Below are positions 36,836 through 46,774 of a stretch of DNA of 64,000 bases, in pieces (the stretch's first letter is position 1; each line of letters opens with the position of its first letter). The position numbers and the translations under genes were made by a program. The notes beneath the pieces are model-generated. The model had not been told where the DNA came from. It was given only the letters and a program-made list of their open reading frames with translations, and did not search any database. The DNA is from Rhodococcoides trifolii. GTDB lineage: Bacteria; Actinomycetota; Actinomycetes; Mycobacteriales; Mycobacteriaceae. The stretch is from positions 62,001 to 126,000 of the forward strand of contig NZ_BMCU01000002.1 in assembly GCF_014635345.1 (NCBI RefSeq). The letters are read 5' to 3'.

Positions 36836-37777
36836 TTACTTGGTCAGGGTCTGCACGGGGCCGCCCGGGCGGCCATGGGGATACGGGGCAGCGATCGACG
36901 AGTCGTCGAACGCGTCCAGAATTGCCCGATGCAGACGACGTTGGACTGCCCATTGGCGGCCGGGTCGAACCTTGATGGTGATGCGGATGGTCACGGTGTC
37001 CGCGGTCACCGCGTTCACACCGAGCATTTCCGGTGCCTCGAGAACGTCCTCGTCGAAGTCGCCGCTCTCGATCACGGACTGCGTGGCTCGCTCGGCCACC
37101 TCGCACGCTTCGTCGATGTCGGCGCTGTGCGAGACGGGAAGGTCGAGCACCGCCACGGCGTGGCCCTGGCTCATGTTGCCCACACGCAGCACTTCTCCGT
37201 TGCGGACGTACCACAGGGTGCCCGACACGTCGCGCACCGTCGTGACGCGCAGGCCCACGGACTCGACGGTGCCGCTGGCCTCGCCCAGATCGACCACGTC
37301 GCCGACACCGTACTGATCCTCGAGGAGCATGAAGATGCCCGAGAGGAAGTCGCGGACCAGGTTCTGCGCGCCGAAACCGAAGGCAAGACCGACGATTCCT
37401 GCCGACGCGATGAACGGGGTCACGTTGATACCCACGATTGTGAGTGCCGAGAGTAGGAACCACACCAGGATCACAACGGACACAGCCGATTTGAGAACCG
37501 AGCCGATGGTGCGCGCACGCTGACTGCGGCGCTCGGTGAGAATCGACGTCTTCAGGCCGCTAGGAGCACGGTCCTTGAGGGGGCGAAGCATGGCCGGCGA
37601 CCGATCCGACGGCTTTCGCCTGGTGGTGAACCTGTCGATGGTCCTGTGGAGAAGGAAGCGAATCACCAAGGCCAGAAGCAGATACCCGAGGATCTGCGCA
37701 GGACGTTCGATGAGCCAATTGCGGCCCGTGTCGGACAGTTGCAGGGCAAGGACAGCAGTCTGCTCGAAGGGATACAC
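36836..37777 (-). CDS. MscS-family mechanosensitive ion channel
   Basis: 313 aa. N-terminal helix at residues about 25-45, further helices at 95-140, then the TM3 pore helix and beta domain signature ([60 protein letters not shown]). Releases solutes at hypo-osmotic shock. GTG start. The upstream 211 bp before the divergent HNH gene contain its promoter. Confidence 0.92.
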   Translation of the reverse strand: MYPFEQTAVLALQLSDTGRNWLIERPAQILGYLLLALVIRFLLHRTIDRFTTRRKPSDRSPAMLRPLKDRAPSGLKTSILTERRSQRARTIGSVLKSAVSVVILVWFLLSALTIVGINVTPFIASAGIVGLAFGFGAQNLVRDFLSGIFMLLEDQYGVGDVVDLGEASGTVESVGLRVTTVRDVSGTLWYVRNGEVLRVGNMSQGHAVAVLDLPVSHSADIDEACEVAERATQSVIESGDFDEDVLEAPEMLGVNAVTADTVTIRITIKVRPGRQWAVQRRLHRAILDAFDDSSIAAPYPHGRPGGPVQTLTK

Positions 37778-37988
37778 GCACAGAGTCTACGGATCCACTG
37801 CGATCGCGCCACCGAGTCCAGTGGGTGCGTCCGGTCACGGAACGTTCACCGAATGGACGACGCGGGGGCGCGGAATGAGCGTGCGCGCCGATCGGTTTCG
37901 TGGTGGACTGTGATGCATCTTCTCGAGCGCGTCGGCAGTGCCGCAACCAGTGACACCGGCCGTACCGCTACCGGTCACTGGAGGTGGC

Positions 37989-38723
37989 ATGAAGAACAAG
38001 AGCCACAGGCATCGACAACTGGGGCCCGCTGACGATCGCTCGTCGGGGGCTTCCGCTCTTCATGCAGTACCGGACAGACCCGATGTATCCATCGGTCGAG
38101 TGTCCGACGCCCAAGTCGCCGAAGCGGACGCCATTGTCGCCGACGTGGTGGCCGGCGGCGCTCCGCCGATCTCCGACACGCCGCCCGCGGGTGACTCCGT
38201 TCCCGCCTGGGCCAAACGCCGCGTCCTGCTACTCAACGCCACGTACGAACCGCTGACCGCGCTCCCGATGCGCCGCGCCGTCGTGCTTCTCGTGTGCGAG
38301 AAGGCAGTCGTGGTCCACGACGACGAAGAGGGACCGTTCATTCGGTCCGCAGGACTGTCGGTCCAGGTTCCCTCCGTGATCCGGCTACGAACCTTCGTTC
38401 GCGTCCCCTACCGAGCGCGGGTCCCGATGACTCGGGCCGCTCTGATGCACCGCGACCGTTTCCGGTGCGCGTACTGCGGATCCAAGGCCGAGACGATCGA
38501 CCATGTCGTGCCGCGAAGTCGCGGCGGCGAGCACTCGTGGGAGAACTGCGTGGCGTGCTGCGCATCGTGCAACCACCGCAAGGCGGACAAGCTGCTCTCG
38601 GAGATCGGGTGGACTCTGCGTGCTGCACTGGTGCCGCCGAAGGGCCCGCACTGGCGCCTGATCGCCAGTACCAAGGAACTCGACCCGACCTGGCTTCGGT
38701 ACCTCGGCGAAGGTGCTGCGTGA
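37989..38723 (+). CDS. HNH endonuclease domain protein (Rv2469c-like)
   Basis: 244 aa from ATG 37989 with GGAGGTG 4-8 bp upstream. A variable first 75 residues precede RVLLLNATYEPL and RFRCAYCGSKAETIDHVVPRSRGGEHSWENCVACCASCNHRKADKL, an HNH nuclease with two zinc-binding Cys pairs. This is a chromosomal family conserved in actinobacteria beside glbO/pepN, distinct from the phage-type HNH at 15044. DNA substrate unknown. Confidence 0.88.
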   Translation: MKNKSHRHRQLGPADDRSSGASALHAVPDRPDVSIGRVSDAQVAEADAIVADVVAGGAPPISDTPPAGDSVPAWAKRRVLLLNATYEPLTALPMRRAVVLLVCEKAVVVHDDEEGPFIRSAGLSVQVPSVIRLRTFVRVPYRARVPMTRAALMHRDRFRCAYCGSKAETIDHVVPRSRGGEHSWENCVACCASCNHRKADKLLSEIGWTLRAALVPPKGPHWRLIASTKELDPTWLRYLGEGAA

Positions 38724-38784
38724 GGCGGCGAAACCGCCGACCCCGGTAGCGCCGAAATTGCTCGAATCGGTTACCGTAACCGGC

Positions 38785-39045
38785 GTGAGCATCCTCGAGA
38801 CGGCCCTTCTCTTCGGAGTCATACCCGTGGTCGCCATCATCGTCATCGGTGCGTGGAACATGGCACGGGCCAAGACCAACAACCCGAGCCCCAAGCCGTA
38901 TCGGCTGGGCGACACCTGGGACCGCGATCCCATCCTGTGGAGCGCCACCGACGAGATCACCTCGTCGAGCCATCACAGCGGGCACGCCGAGCTCGACGCG
39001 GCGCCGGCAGATCTGATCGGAGGCACGGCAAGTGGCAAGTGGTGA
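38785..39045 (+). CDS. small single-helix membrane protein
   Basis: 86 aa from GTG 38785. One transmembrane helix at the N-terminus (SILETALLFGVIPVVAIIVIGAWNM), then a soluble tail containing KPYRLGDTWDRDPILWSATDE. The frame reads further upstream but without a ribosome site. It overlaps the following DUF5130 gene by 14 bp, so they are co-translated. The related aa3-type actinobacterial proteins have no known function. Confidence 0.72.
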   Translation: MSILETALLFGVIPVVAIIVIGAWNMARAKTNNPSPKPYRLGDTWDRDPILWSATDEITSSSHHSGHAELDAAPADLIGGTASGKW

Positions 39046-39502
39046 TCTGGTCAAGCAGAACATCTCCGAGGAGGACCTCCCGGTCGGCCACGTGCTGACC
39101 GCCAGCGGGCGCATCTCCGCGGTCCATCAGATCGGATCGCTCAACTCGCAGGAGCTGCCGTTCAGCACCGCCGAGCTGCTGCAGCTCGACGAGACTTTGG
39201 CCTTGGCAACCCGGTCGACTCGCATCCGCTTCAACGTCTACGTCGGTGACCTCGGGTCCGAGACCGCGGCCGGAGCCGACGCGCTGTTCCCGACGACGCC
39301 GGATGCGAACACCTCGGTGCTCGTGGCGGTGTCGCCCAACGAGCGTGCCATCGAGGTCCGCTCGGGCCGCAATGCGCACGTGAGCGATCGCGTCGCGCAG
39401 CTGGGCATCACCGCCGCCACCGCATCCTTTCGCGACGGCAACCTCATCGACGGTCTCGTCGCAGCCGTGCGGGTGATGAGCGCGGCCGTCATCGCGCCGT
39501 AG
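39032..39502 (+). CDS. DUF5130 (TPM-like) protein
   Basis: 156 aa, GTG start within the end of the preceding membrane-protein gene. Contains the DUF5130/TPM-like pattern (FSTAELLQLDETLALATRSTRIRFNVYVGDLGSE, VLVAVSPNERAIEVRSGRNAHVSDRV). Similar to Rv2468c of M. tuberculosis. Possibly works at the membrane through its partner protein. Followed by a strong terminator. Confidence 0.8.
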   Translation: MASGDLVKQNISEEDLPVGHVLTASGRISAVHQIGSLNSQELPFSTAELLQLDETLALATRSTRIRFNVYVGDLGSETAAGADALFPTTPDANTSVLVAVSPNERAIEVRSGRNAHVSDRVAQLGITAATASFRDGNLIDGLVAAVRVMSAAVIAP

Positions 39503-39519
39503 CCTTCGCCACCGACGAC

Positions 39520-39556
39520 AAGTGCCCCTCACTCGCTTCCCGAGTGAGGGGCACTT
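39520..39556 (+). terminator. strong terminator after the DUF5130 gene
   Basis: Perfect 16-bp stem: AAGTGCCCCTCACTCG and CGAGTGAGGGGCACTT with a CTTCC loop, followed by TTCGATAG. Confidence 0.88.
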
Positions 39557-39596
39557 TCGATAGATGGCGCAGACCCCGACCGGCCTCCGGTAGTGG

Positions 39597-39621
39597 GGGT
39601 GCCCCTGAGTCAGGGGCGCCC
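39597..39621 (-). terminator. terminator after pepN
   Basis: CCCCTGA/TCAGGGG stem extended by GGG/CCC on either side, placed just downstream of the pepN stop; no U-run is visible on the minus strand. Confidence 0.55.
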
Positions 39622-39622
39622 T

Positions 39623-42199
39623 CTACTGCGCGTCCGCGGCCCGCGCAGCGAGTGCGCGCACCACACCTGCGCGCCCCTCGATGACGAGACGACGCAGAGC
39701 CGGCGGGTGGTCGCCGTCGAGGAACGCGTCCGCCTTGGCGACCGAGTCCTCACTGATCGACCACGACGGATACAGCCCGATGACGACGGTCTGTGCGACC
39801 TCGCTCGACCGCCGCGCCCAGACCTCGGGGATGTCCTCGAAGTACCGGTCGACGAAGGACTCCAGGATGTCCCCCTGGCCCGGCTCGTCGAACCCGCCGA
39901 TGATGGCGCGCGCGGTGATGTTGGGAACCGTGTCGTCTTCGACCACCCGCTTCCACACCGACTCCTTGACCGCCTTCTGCGGTCGGGCAGCCCGAGCAGC
40001 CGCCGCAGATCGAGCGCCGGCCGCCGTGTTGTCTTCTGCCGCAACGGAATCGATGAACGGTGACTGCTCACCGTCGGAGTCGATGGCACCGGCCGCGGCG
40101 AGAGCAGTGACGAGGCGCCACTTCAGATCGGTGTCGACGGTCAAGCCGCCGAGGCCCTGGCCGTCGACGTCCCCGTCGAGCAGCGCACGCAGGATGTCGG
40201 TGTGCCGCTCCTGTAGCGCCGACGATGCGAGCGCGTTGACGAACGCCAGTTGATGATCCGAACCGGCCTCGGCCGTTCGTGCGAGCTCCACGAGACTGTC
40301 CGCGAACTCCGGCCAGCCAGTGCTCTCCGCCCACTCCGGGTCACCGTAGGTACCCACGGCGGTCTGCGCCTGCAGCAGAAGGCGTTGCACGACACCGACT
40401 TCGGTCTCGGAACCGATGCCGCGCTCGATGAGCGCGACGAAGTCGCGTGCCTTCATCTCCGCCTGACGAGTCATCTCCCACGCCGCCGACCAGGCCAGGG
40501 TGCGGGGGAGCGAGTCCGCGATGTCGCCGATACGCGCGATCAGTGTCTCGAGCGATTCCGGGTCGAGCCGCACGGAGCAGTAGGTCAGATCGTCGTCGTT
40601 GACGAGCACGAGCTTGCCTCGGGATTCGCCGACCAGATCGGGGACTTCGGTGAGCTCCTGTACCAATAGGTCGAGCTCTACTCGCTTGGTGCGCACGAGC
40701 TTTCCGTTGTCGTCGTCGTCGTAGATGCCGACCGCGATGCGGTGCACACGTCGTTCACCCGCACCGGGCTCGGCGCCGTCCTGCCGGACGGAGAACGAGG
40801 TGAACTTGCCGGCGTCGTCGACCTCGAACTCGGGGCGAAGGGTGTTGAGCCCGGTCGTGCGCAACCACTGCGCGCCCCAGTCGGACAGGTCGCGGCCGGA
40901 GGACTTCTCCAGTGCCGACAACAGATCCGAGAACGTGGCGTTGCCGAACGCGTGCTCTTTGAAGTACGAGCGCAATCCGGCGAGGAAGTCCTCGATGCCC
41001 ACGTAGGCGACGAGCTGCTTGAGAACACTCGCACCCTTGGCGTAGGTGATGCCGTCGAAGTTGACCTCGACCGCCGCGAGGTCGGGGATGTCCGCCGCGA
41101 TGGGGTGCGTCGACGGCAGCTGGTCCTGGCGGTAGGCCCACGACTTCTCGACGTTGGCGAACGTGGTCCACGCATTGGTGTACTCGGTTGCCTCGGACTG
41201 GCACAGCACCGAGGCGAACGTGGCGAAGGACTCGTTGAGCCACAGATCGTCCCACCAGGTCATGGTGACGAGGTCGCCGAACCACATGTGCGCCATCTCG
41301 TGCAGCACGGTCTCGGCGCGGCGCTCGTAGCTGTACCGCGTGACCTTGGACCGGAAGACGTAGTCCTCGAGGAAGGTGACGGCGCCTGCGTTCTCCATGG
41401 CGCCGGCGTTGAACTCCGGCACGAACAGCTGGTCGTACTTTCCGAACGCGTACGGAGTGCCGAAGTTGCGGTGGTAGAACTCGAAACCTTGCTTGGTCTC
41501 GGTGAACAGACGCTCCTCGTCCATGTGCTCGGCGAGGGAGGCGCGGCAGTAGATGCCCAGCGGGATGGTGCCGTGCTCGTCCGAGTACTCGTCCGTCCAC
41601 TCGGCGTACGGGCCGGCGATCAGCGCGACGAGGTACGTGCTCATGATCGGCGTGGTGTCGAAGACGTGCTCCCCGGCGGCGGGTTCTGCCGCGTGCGGCG
41701 CGTTCGAGATGACCTTCCAGCTGTCCGGCGCCGTCACCTTCAGGTCGAAGGTCGCCTTGAGGTTCGGCTGATCGAAGCAGGCGAACATGCGCTTGGCGTC
41801 GGCGGTCTCGAACTGGCTGTATAGGTAGACCGAATCGTCGGAGACGTCCACGAAGCGGTGCAGTCCTTCTCCGGTATGCGAGTAGACGCACTGCGCGTCG
41901 ACGACGAGCTCGTTGGTGTCGGCGAGACCGGTGAGGGCGATGCCCGTGCTCTCGTCGTACTCGGAGACGTCGATGCTCTCACCGTTGAGGGTTGCCGAAT
42001 TGATCTGTGACGCAACGATGTCGACGAACGTCGACGATCCCTCGGTCGCGCGGAAAGCGATGGACGTGTGCGATCCGAAGGTCTTCTCGCTGGGGTTTCC
42101 GGCGCCGTCGGTGAGGTCGAGCGCGATGCGGTAGGAGTCGACGGAAACGATGGAAGAGCGTTCCTCGGCTTGGTCGCGGGTCAAATTGGGGGCAACCAC
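39623..42199 (-). CDS. pepN: aminopeptidase N, M1 family
   Basis: 858 aa from GTG 42199 ([13 protein letters not shown]), the length of mycobacterial PepN (about 861). The frame continues upstream through the divergent gene's promoter and is not used. GAMEN motif in [11 protein letters not shown] and zinc site [13 protein letters not shown]...WLNESFA. ERAP1-like C-terminal domain. Removes N-terminal residues from peptides in the cytoplasm. Equivalent to Rv2467. Confidence 0.95.
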   Translation of the reverse strand: MVAPNLTRDQAEERSSIVSVDSYRIALDLTDGAGNPSEKTFGSHTSIAFRATEGSSTFVDIVASQINSATLNGESIDVSEYDESTGIALTGLADTNELVVDAQCVYSHTGEGLHRFVDVSDDSVYLYSQFETADAKRMFACFDQPNLKATFDLKVTAPDSWKVISNAPHAAEPAAGEHVFDTTPIMSTYLVALIAGPYAEWTDEYSDEHGTIPLGIYCRASLAEHMDEERLFTETKQGFEFYHRNFGTPYAFGKYDQLFVPEFNAGAMENAGAVTFLEDYVFRSKVTRYSYERRAETVLHEMAHMWFGDLVTMTWWDDLWLNESFATFASVLCQSEATEYTNAWTTFANVEKSWAYRQDQLPSTHPIAADIPDLAAVEVNFDGITYAKGASVLKQLVAYVGIEDFLAGLRSYFKEHAFGNATFSDLLSALEKSSGRDLSDWGAQWLRTTGLNTLRPEFEVDDAGKFTSFSVRQDGAEPGAGERRVHRIAVGIYDDDDNGKLVRTKRVELDLLVQELTEVPDLVGESRGKLVLVNDDDLTYCSVRLDPESLETLIARIGDIADSLPRTLAWSAAWEMTRQAEMKARDFVALIERGIGSETEVGVVQRLLLQAQTAVGTYGDPEWAESTGWPEFADSLVELARTAEAGSDHQLAFVNALASSALQERHTDILRALLDGDVDGQGLGGLTVDTDLKWRLVTALAAAGAIDSDGEQSPFIDSVAAEDNTAAGARSAAAARAARPQKAVKESVWKRVVEDDTVPNITARAIIGGFDEPGQGDILESFVDRYFEDIPEVWARRSSEVAQTVVIGLYPSWSISEDSVAKADAFLDGDHPPALRRLVIEGRAGVVRALAARAADAQ

Positions 42200-42311
42200 G
42201 TGTGGCCCTTTCTGTTCGTGTCGGGCTGGTCGTGATGTCCATCCCATCATGCCCAGCCGACAAGCGCGGGAGCACAATGGGAAGGCAACTACTTCGATGG
42301 AAGGATCCTTT

Positions 42312-42938
42312 GTGACCGACTCGGTACAGACGACCGGAAAAGACACCGCCGACTTCTGGTTCGACCCGCTCTGCCCGTGGTGCTGGATCACGTCACGGTG
42401 GATTCTCGAGGTGGAGAAGGTGCGCGACATCGACGCCAACTTCCACGTCATGAGCCTCGCCGTGCTCAACGAGGGCAAGGATCTCCCCGAGGAGTACGCC
42501 GAGATGATGAAGACAGCGTGGGGCCCGGTACGCGTGGCCATCGCCGCTGCGCAGGCTCACGGCGACGAGGTGCTTCTGCCGCTGTACACGGCGATGGGGA
42601 CTCGAATTCACAACGAGGGCAACAGGAACTTCGACGAGGTCATCCCGCAGGCGCTCGCCGAGGCGGGCCTGCCCGCCGAGCTCGCCGACGCCGCGTCGAG
42701 CACGGACTACGACGAGGCGCTGCGCAAGAGTCACCACGAGGGCATGGATGCCGTGGGGCCGGACGTCGGTACGCCCACCATCCACGTGAACGGCGTTGCG
42801 TTCTTCGGCCCGGTCATCTCCCGGATCCCGCGCGGTGAGGAGGCCGGCAGGTTGTGGGACGCGTCGGTGACCTTTGCGTCGTACCCGCACTTCTTCGAGC
42901 TCAAGCGCACCCGCGACGAGGATCCGCAGTTCGATTAG
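42312..42938 (+). CDS. mycothiol-dependent DsbA-like reductase (Rv2466c type)
   Basis: 208 aa from GTG 42312 (GAAGGATCC upstream). Thioredoxin-like/DsbA fold with [16 protein letters not shown]: the active site CPWC is at residues about 21-24, and the cis-Pro region lies in [17 protein letters not shown]. In M. tuberculosis Rv2466c is a mycothiol-using nitroreductase induced by oxidative stress through SigH and activating thienopyrimidine prodrugs. Divergent from pepN as in mycobacteria. Confidence 0.92.
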   Translation: MTDSVQTTGKDTADFWFDPLCPWCWITSRWILEVEKVRDIDANFHVMSLAVLNEGKDLPEEYAEMMKTAWGPVRVAIAAAQAHGDEVLLPLYTAMGTRIHNEGNRNFDEVIPQALAEAGLPAELADAASSTDYDEALRKSHHEGMDAVGPDVGTPTIHVNGVAFFGPVISRIPRGEEAGRLWDASVTFASYPHFFELKRTRDEDPQFD

Positions 42939-42946
42939 GCGCTCCG

Positions 42947-42996
42947 CACACGGGTGTGAAAATGAGTTCAGGGGGACTCTTTTTCACACCCGTGTG
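42947..42996. terminator. long bidirectional hairpin
   Basis: CACACGGGTGTGAAAA (42947-42962) and TTTTCACACCCGTGTG (42981-42996), perfect 16-bp arms with an internal GAGT/ACTC pair. Lies between convergent genes, so terminates both. Confidence 0.8.
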
Positions 42997-43007
42997 GCGC
43001 AGCCGCC

Positions 43008-43661
43008 TCACACCGCGATCTCGCCGCCGAGGACCCGCGCCTCTCCATCCGCGAAGCGCGTAGCAGACCAGGCCGCGGCGATGGCGTCGAGCACGTCGTC
43101 CATGGCCGGGCCGGGGGGAATGGTGGCCATCGCGTCGACCAGGGTGCGAGGCGGAAGAAACGCGGACAGCGCTTTGATGCGCTGACCGGCGCCCTGTGCG
43201 GTCTTCTTGGACGCGGTCACCCCGTCGCCGATCACCCGGAACGTCGTCTCCGGATGTACCTCCACGATGCGTGTGCGATCGACGTCGGCCGCGATCCACG
43301 CCCGGATGGACGGCAGCAGATACCAGCTCTGCTTGCTGATCGCCTTGCCGGTGATCGCGCGAGACACCGCGCACGCCTCGACGTAGGTCTCGGTGTCGAG
43401 CACGGCGCGCACCGGCGTATGGAAGATCGACGACCGAGCCGGGCCGAGAAGAACTTTCGCTTCCAGCTCGCACGGCCGATAGCCGGTGTCGGGCATCTCG
43501 AGCGGCATGTCGACACCCACCGCGACGCATTCGGCGGTCACGTCGAGGACGTCGGAGACGGTCTGCGCCGCGTGCAGACGCAGGGTTGCCCCGTCCGTGA
43601 TCGCCACGATCCACGCTCCGCGCGCCCCGTCGACGCCTGCATTCCATACGCGTTTCGGCAC
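43008..43661 (-). CDS. DUF429-domain protein
   Basis: 217 aa. Starts with the RNase H-like pattern VWNAGVDGARGAWIVAI; conserved CVAVGVDMPLEMPDTGYRPCELEAK and HPETTFRVI follow, typical of DUF429, a predicted nuclease-like fold of unknown substrate. Cytoplasmic. Convergent with the Rv2466c-type gene and divergent from rpiB, 16 bp apart. Confidence 0.82.
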   Translation of the reverse strand: MPKRVWNAGVDGARGAWIVAITDGATLRLHAAQTVSDVLDVTAECVAVGVDMPLEMPDTGYRPCELEAKVLLGPARSSIFHTPVRAVLDTETYVEACAVSRAITGKAISKQSWYLLPSIRAWIAADVDRTRIVEVHPETTFRVIGDGVTASKKTAQGAGQRIKALSAFLPPRTLVDAMATIPPGPAMDDVLDAIAAAWSATRFADGEARVLGGEIAV

Positions 43662-43677
43662 CTGTCAAACTTTAGGC

Positions 43678-44157
43678 ATGCGCGTATACCTGGGTGCCGA
43701 CCACGCCGGCTTGGAGTTCAAGAAGCAGATCATCGATCACCTCACGGCCGCGGGCCACGAGCCGATCGACTGCGGTGCGTACGAGTACGACCCGGTCGAC
43801 GACTACCCGGCCTTCTGCATCGATGCTGCGCGGCGCACCGTCGCCGACCCGGAGAGCCTCGGCCTCGTTCTCGGCGGCAGCGGCAACGGTGAGCAGATCG
43901 CCGCGAACAAGGTCCCCGGCGCTCGCTGCGCGCTTGCCTGGAGCGTGGAGACGGCTCAGCTCGCTCGTCAGCACAACAAGGCACAGTTGATCGGCATCGG
44001 CGGCCGCATGCACACGCTGCCCGAGGCGTTGGCGATCGTCGACGCGTTCCTGTCCACTCCGTGGTCCGGTGAAGAGCGCCACCAGCGCCGTATCGACATC
44101 CTGGCCGAGTACGAGCGCACGGGCGTCGCGCCCGAGGTTCCCGGATCGCATGCCTGA
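43678..44157 (+). CDS. rpiB: ribose-5-phosphate isomerase B
   Basis: 159 aa from ATG 43678. LacAB/RpiB fold: MRVYLGADHAGLEFKKQI, ARRTVADPESLGLVLGGSGNGEQIAANKVPGARCALAW with the phosphate-binding GGSGNG, then HNKAQLIGIGGRMHT. Interconverts ribose 5-phosphate and ribulose 5-phosphate in the pentose phosphate pathway. Equivalent to Rv2465c. Overlaps nei by 8 bp. Confidence 0.95.
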   Translation: MRVYLGADHAGLEFKKQIIDHLTAAGHEPIDCGAYEYDPVDDYPAFCIDAARRTVADPESLGLVLGGSGNGEQIAANKVPGARCALAWSVETAQLARQHNKAQLIGIGGRMHTLPEALAIVDAFLSTPWSGEERHQRRIDILAEYERTGVAPEVPGSHA

Positions 44158-44956
44158 GGGTCATACACTTCACCGCTTGGCCAAGCTCCACCAGAAGCGC
44201 TACGCAGGTAAACCTGTCGAATTGTCCTCTCCACAAGGACGTTTCGTCGACGGCGCGGAATGGGTATCGGGGCACGTCCTGAAGCGCGCAGACGCCTGGG
44301 GCAAGCATCTGCTGCACCGGTACGACAACGGCGCGACCGTGCACGTGCATCTGGGCCTGTACGGGAAGTTCTCGGAGCAGTCCGTGCCGATGGCCGATCC
44401 CGTCGGTCAGGTACGGATGCGCATGATCGGCGAAGAGTACGGAACCGACCTACGCGGGCCGACGGCGTGCGAGATCTACGACGACACCCAAATCGACGCG
44501 TTGATCGCGAGACTCGGCCCGGACCCGCTGCGCAAGGAGTCCGACCCGGACAAGGCGTGGAACCGAATTCACAAGTCCGCCATGCCGATCGGTGCCTTGC
44601 TCATGGAGCAGAACGTCATCGCCGGCATCGGCAACGTCTATCGCGCCGAGTTGCTGTTCCGGCATCGGGTCGACCCCTTCAAGCCCGGTAAGCAGCTCGG
44701 GTCGGGGGAGTGGGACGAGATGTGGACCGACCTCGTCGAGCTGATGAAGGTCGGGGTGCGGCGCGGCAAGATCATCACCATCGACAAGGAGTACGACCAC
44801 GGCGATGCGCCCTACGGCCGCGGCGGTCGGGGTCGTCCCCGCACGTACGTCTACCGCCGCGCCGGCTCACCGTGCCGGGTGTGCGGCAACCCGATCTCCA
44901 TTGCAGACATGAAGGGACGCAACCTGTTCTGGTGTCCGGTCTGCCAGACCAGCTGA
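44150..44956 (+). CDS. nei: Fpg/Nei-family DNA glycosylase
   Basis: 268 aa from ATG 44150. The N-terminal Pro2-Glu3 catalytic pair is in MPEGHTLHRLA; the helix-two-turn-helix includes LLMEQNVIAGIGNVYRAELLF, and a C-terminal zinc finger (CRVCGNPISI, FWCPVCQ) follows. Removes oxidised pyrimidines or purines and cuts the AP site. Corresponds to Rv2464c. Translationally coupled to rpiB. Confidence 0.93.
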   Translation: MPEGHTLHRLAKLHQKRYAGKPVELSSPQGRFVDGAEWVSGHVLKRADAWGKHLLHRYDNGATVHVHLGLYGKFSEQSVPMADPVGQVRMRMIGEEYGTDLRGPTACEIYDDTQIDALIARLGPDPLRKESDPDKAWNRIHKSAMPIGALLMEQNVIAGIGNVYRAELLFRHRVDPFKPGKQLGSGEWDEMWTDLVELMKVGVRRGKIITIDKEYDHGDAPYGRGGRGRPRTYVYRRAGSPCRVCGNPISIADMKGRNLFWCPVCQTS

Positions 44957-44980
44957 CGCTGCGGCTGCCCGAGCGGTGGG

Positions 44981-45805
44981 TCAGAAACCGCCGAAGTCTC
45001 CGCCACCGCCGAAGTCCCCGCCGCCGCCGAAATCCTGGCCGCCGTCGAAGCCGCCCTGGTCGTACCCGCCCTGGTCGCCTTGGTCGTACCCGCCTTGGTC
45101 GCCCTGGTCGTACCCGCCCTGGTCCTGCCCGCCCTGGTCCATGCCGTCTTGGTACCCGTCGCCGTACCCGCTCTCGAAGGCCTGCGCGTCGTACCCGACG
45201 CCTGACATGCCCGCGAACATGGCCGAGAACAGGAACATGGAGCCGACGCCCCAGGCGCCGGCAACCAACGCCGGCTTCCACCAGGGTTCGGAGTACCAGC
45301 CTGCGGGAACGGGCCGACCGGCCACGCGTCCACCGGGGTAGTAGTTGGGTGTGCGGTCGGACGGGTTGGGCGACGCCTCGACCTCGCGGCCCTCGAAATC
45401 GACTTTCCGAGTTTCGGTGACCGATCCGGCGCTGCGCTGACCGTCGATGCTGGGGACCTCCGGGCCGGGGTCCATTCCCATGGCCAGACGCGCGGCGCGA
45501 ATGTAGTAGAGACCTTCGAGCGCAGTCTGCTTCGCCAGGCGAGCCTGGGCGGGACTTGCCGCCTGATCGATCTGGGACCCCGCGGCATTGAGTCGTTCGG
45601 AGGCGTCGGCGATGGCCTGCTTGGACGCGGTATCGGTCCCCACCAGGCTGTAGACCTGACCGCCCAGTCGCTCGATCGATTGACGCGCGTCCGCCTTGGC
45701 ATCGTCGAGTTGTGTAGCGGTGGCACCCGCCTTGCGGCGTTGGGAGATCATGACCACGGCGACCACCGCGGCGAGGACGACCAATATCAGCAGCAGGCTG
45801 TTCAT
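44981..45805 (-). CDS. membrane protein with DUF1542-like region and YDQGG repeats
   Basis: 274 aa from ATG 45805; upstream residues in the frame are shadow. N-terminal helix (NSLLLILVVLAAVVAVVM), a helical region to about residue 110 (LDDAKADARQSIERLGG, SERLNAAGSQIDQAA), a second hydrophobic stretch near residue 180 (WWKPALVAGAWGVGSMFLFSAMF), and a C-terminal tail of repeated DQGGYDQGDQGG then FGGGGDFGG. Likely surface-exposed or cytoplasmic low-complexity tail. Function unknown. Confidence 0.75.
   Translation of the reverse strand: MNSLLLILVVLAAVVAVVMISQRRKAGATATQLDDAKADARQSIERLGGQVYSLVGTDTASKQAIADASERLNAAGSQIDQAASPAQARLAKQTALEGLYYIRAARLAMGMDPGPEVPSIDGQRSAGSVTETRKVDFEGREVEASPNPSDRTPNYYPGGRVAGRPVPAGWYSEPWWKPALVAGAWGVGSMFLFSAMFAGMSGVGYDAQAFESGYGDGYQDGMDQGGQDQGGYDQGDQGGYDQGDQGGYDQGGFDGGQDFGGGGDFGGGGDFGGF
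45053..45140 (-). repeat. tandem repeats encoding the YDQGG tail
   Basis: Imperfect 18- to 30-bp units rich in CCCGCCCTGGTC / TTGGTCGTA on the plus strand encode GGYDQGDQ repeats on the minus strand. Length variation between strains is likely. Confidence 0.7.
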
Positions 45806-45824
45806 GCCGTTCAGGCTACCTGCG

Positions 45825-46370
45825 TCACTCCGGGACGTAGGAGATGGAAAGGCCCGAATTGGGTCCGTTCGGGACGCCCGTCGCGGTCGCCGTGCCGGGG
45901 GGCCGACGCAGGTCGTCCAGGACGGCCGACGCGGACAGAACATCGCCGACCTGCACAGTCACGGCACGGTCCAGTCGGCGGTTGGCGCCCCGTTTGCCTT
46001 GGCTGACGATTACCTTTCCGCTTCCACCCTTGTCGGTCGCACGGCGGCACATCGCGCGCATGTAGAAGCGGTTGTATTCACCTTCCGCCAGGGTCCGCGC
46101 CGAGGTGCGGGCGGTCGTCGAGGTCTTGAGGGCGCTGGTCCGCACCTCGAGGTGCCACAGCGAGCCGGGTACCGGCTCGAGAACCTGCTGGAGCGACAGT
46201 GGTGTGCCCTCGGCGAGAGCGCCTTCGAGCGCCTCGGTGAAGAGTCGTCGACCTTCGTCGTTCAGGCGATCACCGGTGTAGAGGCGTTTGCCTCTGCAGT
46301 CTGCCGAGTACTCTTCGAGCATCAGCTCACGTGTTCGGGCGTCGAGCTGAGGGAATTCGAAGGACGACAT
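45825..46370 (-). CDS. hypothetical protein
   Basis: 181 aa, soluble, no recognised domain (SSFEFPQLDARTRELMLEEYSADCRGKRLYTGDRLN, GEYNRFYMRAMCRRATDKGGSGKVIVSQGKRGANRRLDR). The ordering of basic residues around the FYMRAMCRRA stretch could suit nucleic-acid binding. It lies 19 bp upstream of the DUF1542-like gene in the same direction and may be co-transcribed with it. Confidence 0.65.
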   Translation of the reverse strand: MSSFEFPQLDARTRELMLEEYSADCRGKRLYTGDRLNDEGRRLFTEALEGALAEGTPLSLQQVLEPVPGSLWHLEVRTSALKTSTTARTSARTLAEGEYNRFYMRAMCRRATDKGGSGKVIVSQGKRGANRRLDRAVTVQVGDVLSASAVLDDLRRPPGTATATGVPNGPNSGLSISYVPE

Positions 46371-46399
46371 CCACTAACTGTCTCACGGATGCGCTGCGT

Positions 46400-46645
46400 T
46401 CACGTCCGTGTCAGCTCGGCCGGACCTTCCCAACCACAGCTGTCACATCCGGCGTACGACGCCGAGTGTTCGGACCCGTTCCGGATGGTGACCACGGTCT
46501 CGGCGGAACACGAACTGTTGCACATGGGACAGGTACCGACGAAGTTGGGTTCTGGGGTGTACATCGACAAGGGCGTGACCAAACCGCTCGGTGCACCCGT
46601 ACCCGGGTGCACAAGGACTTCCGACACACGCGCGAACGCGCTCAC
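46400..46645 (-). CDS. small zinc-ribbon protein
   Basis: 81 aa from GTG 46645, or 54 aa from ATG 46564. The C-terminal half is a zinc ribbon with CPMCNSSC and CDSCGW (GTCPMCNSSCSAETVVTI...YAGCDSCGWEGPAEL), so at least this part is real. The start is uncertain because no ribosome site is convincing. Function unknown. Confidence 0.55.
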   Translation of the reverse strand: MSAFARVSEVLVHPGTGAPSGLVTPLSMYTPEPNFVGTCPMCNSSCSAETVVTIRNGSEHSASYAGCDSCGWEGPAELTRT

Positions 46646-46774
46646 GGGTGAGGATACCTGTGTCGTGGCCTATCGGCGGTACATCCTCGGTGTCGGCATC
46701 GGTAGGCTGATTCGTCGGCGCGGGAACAGTCGGTGGACCGACCCCCGTTCCGGCTCAGGAGAGGATTTCGATGC

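Noticed and set aside
45053-45140. CRISPR-like or regulatory repeat array
   Set aside because: The units are in frame and encode the YDQGG tail of a protein.
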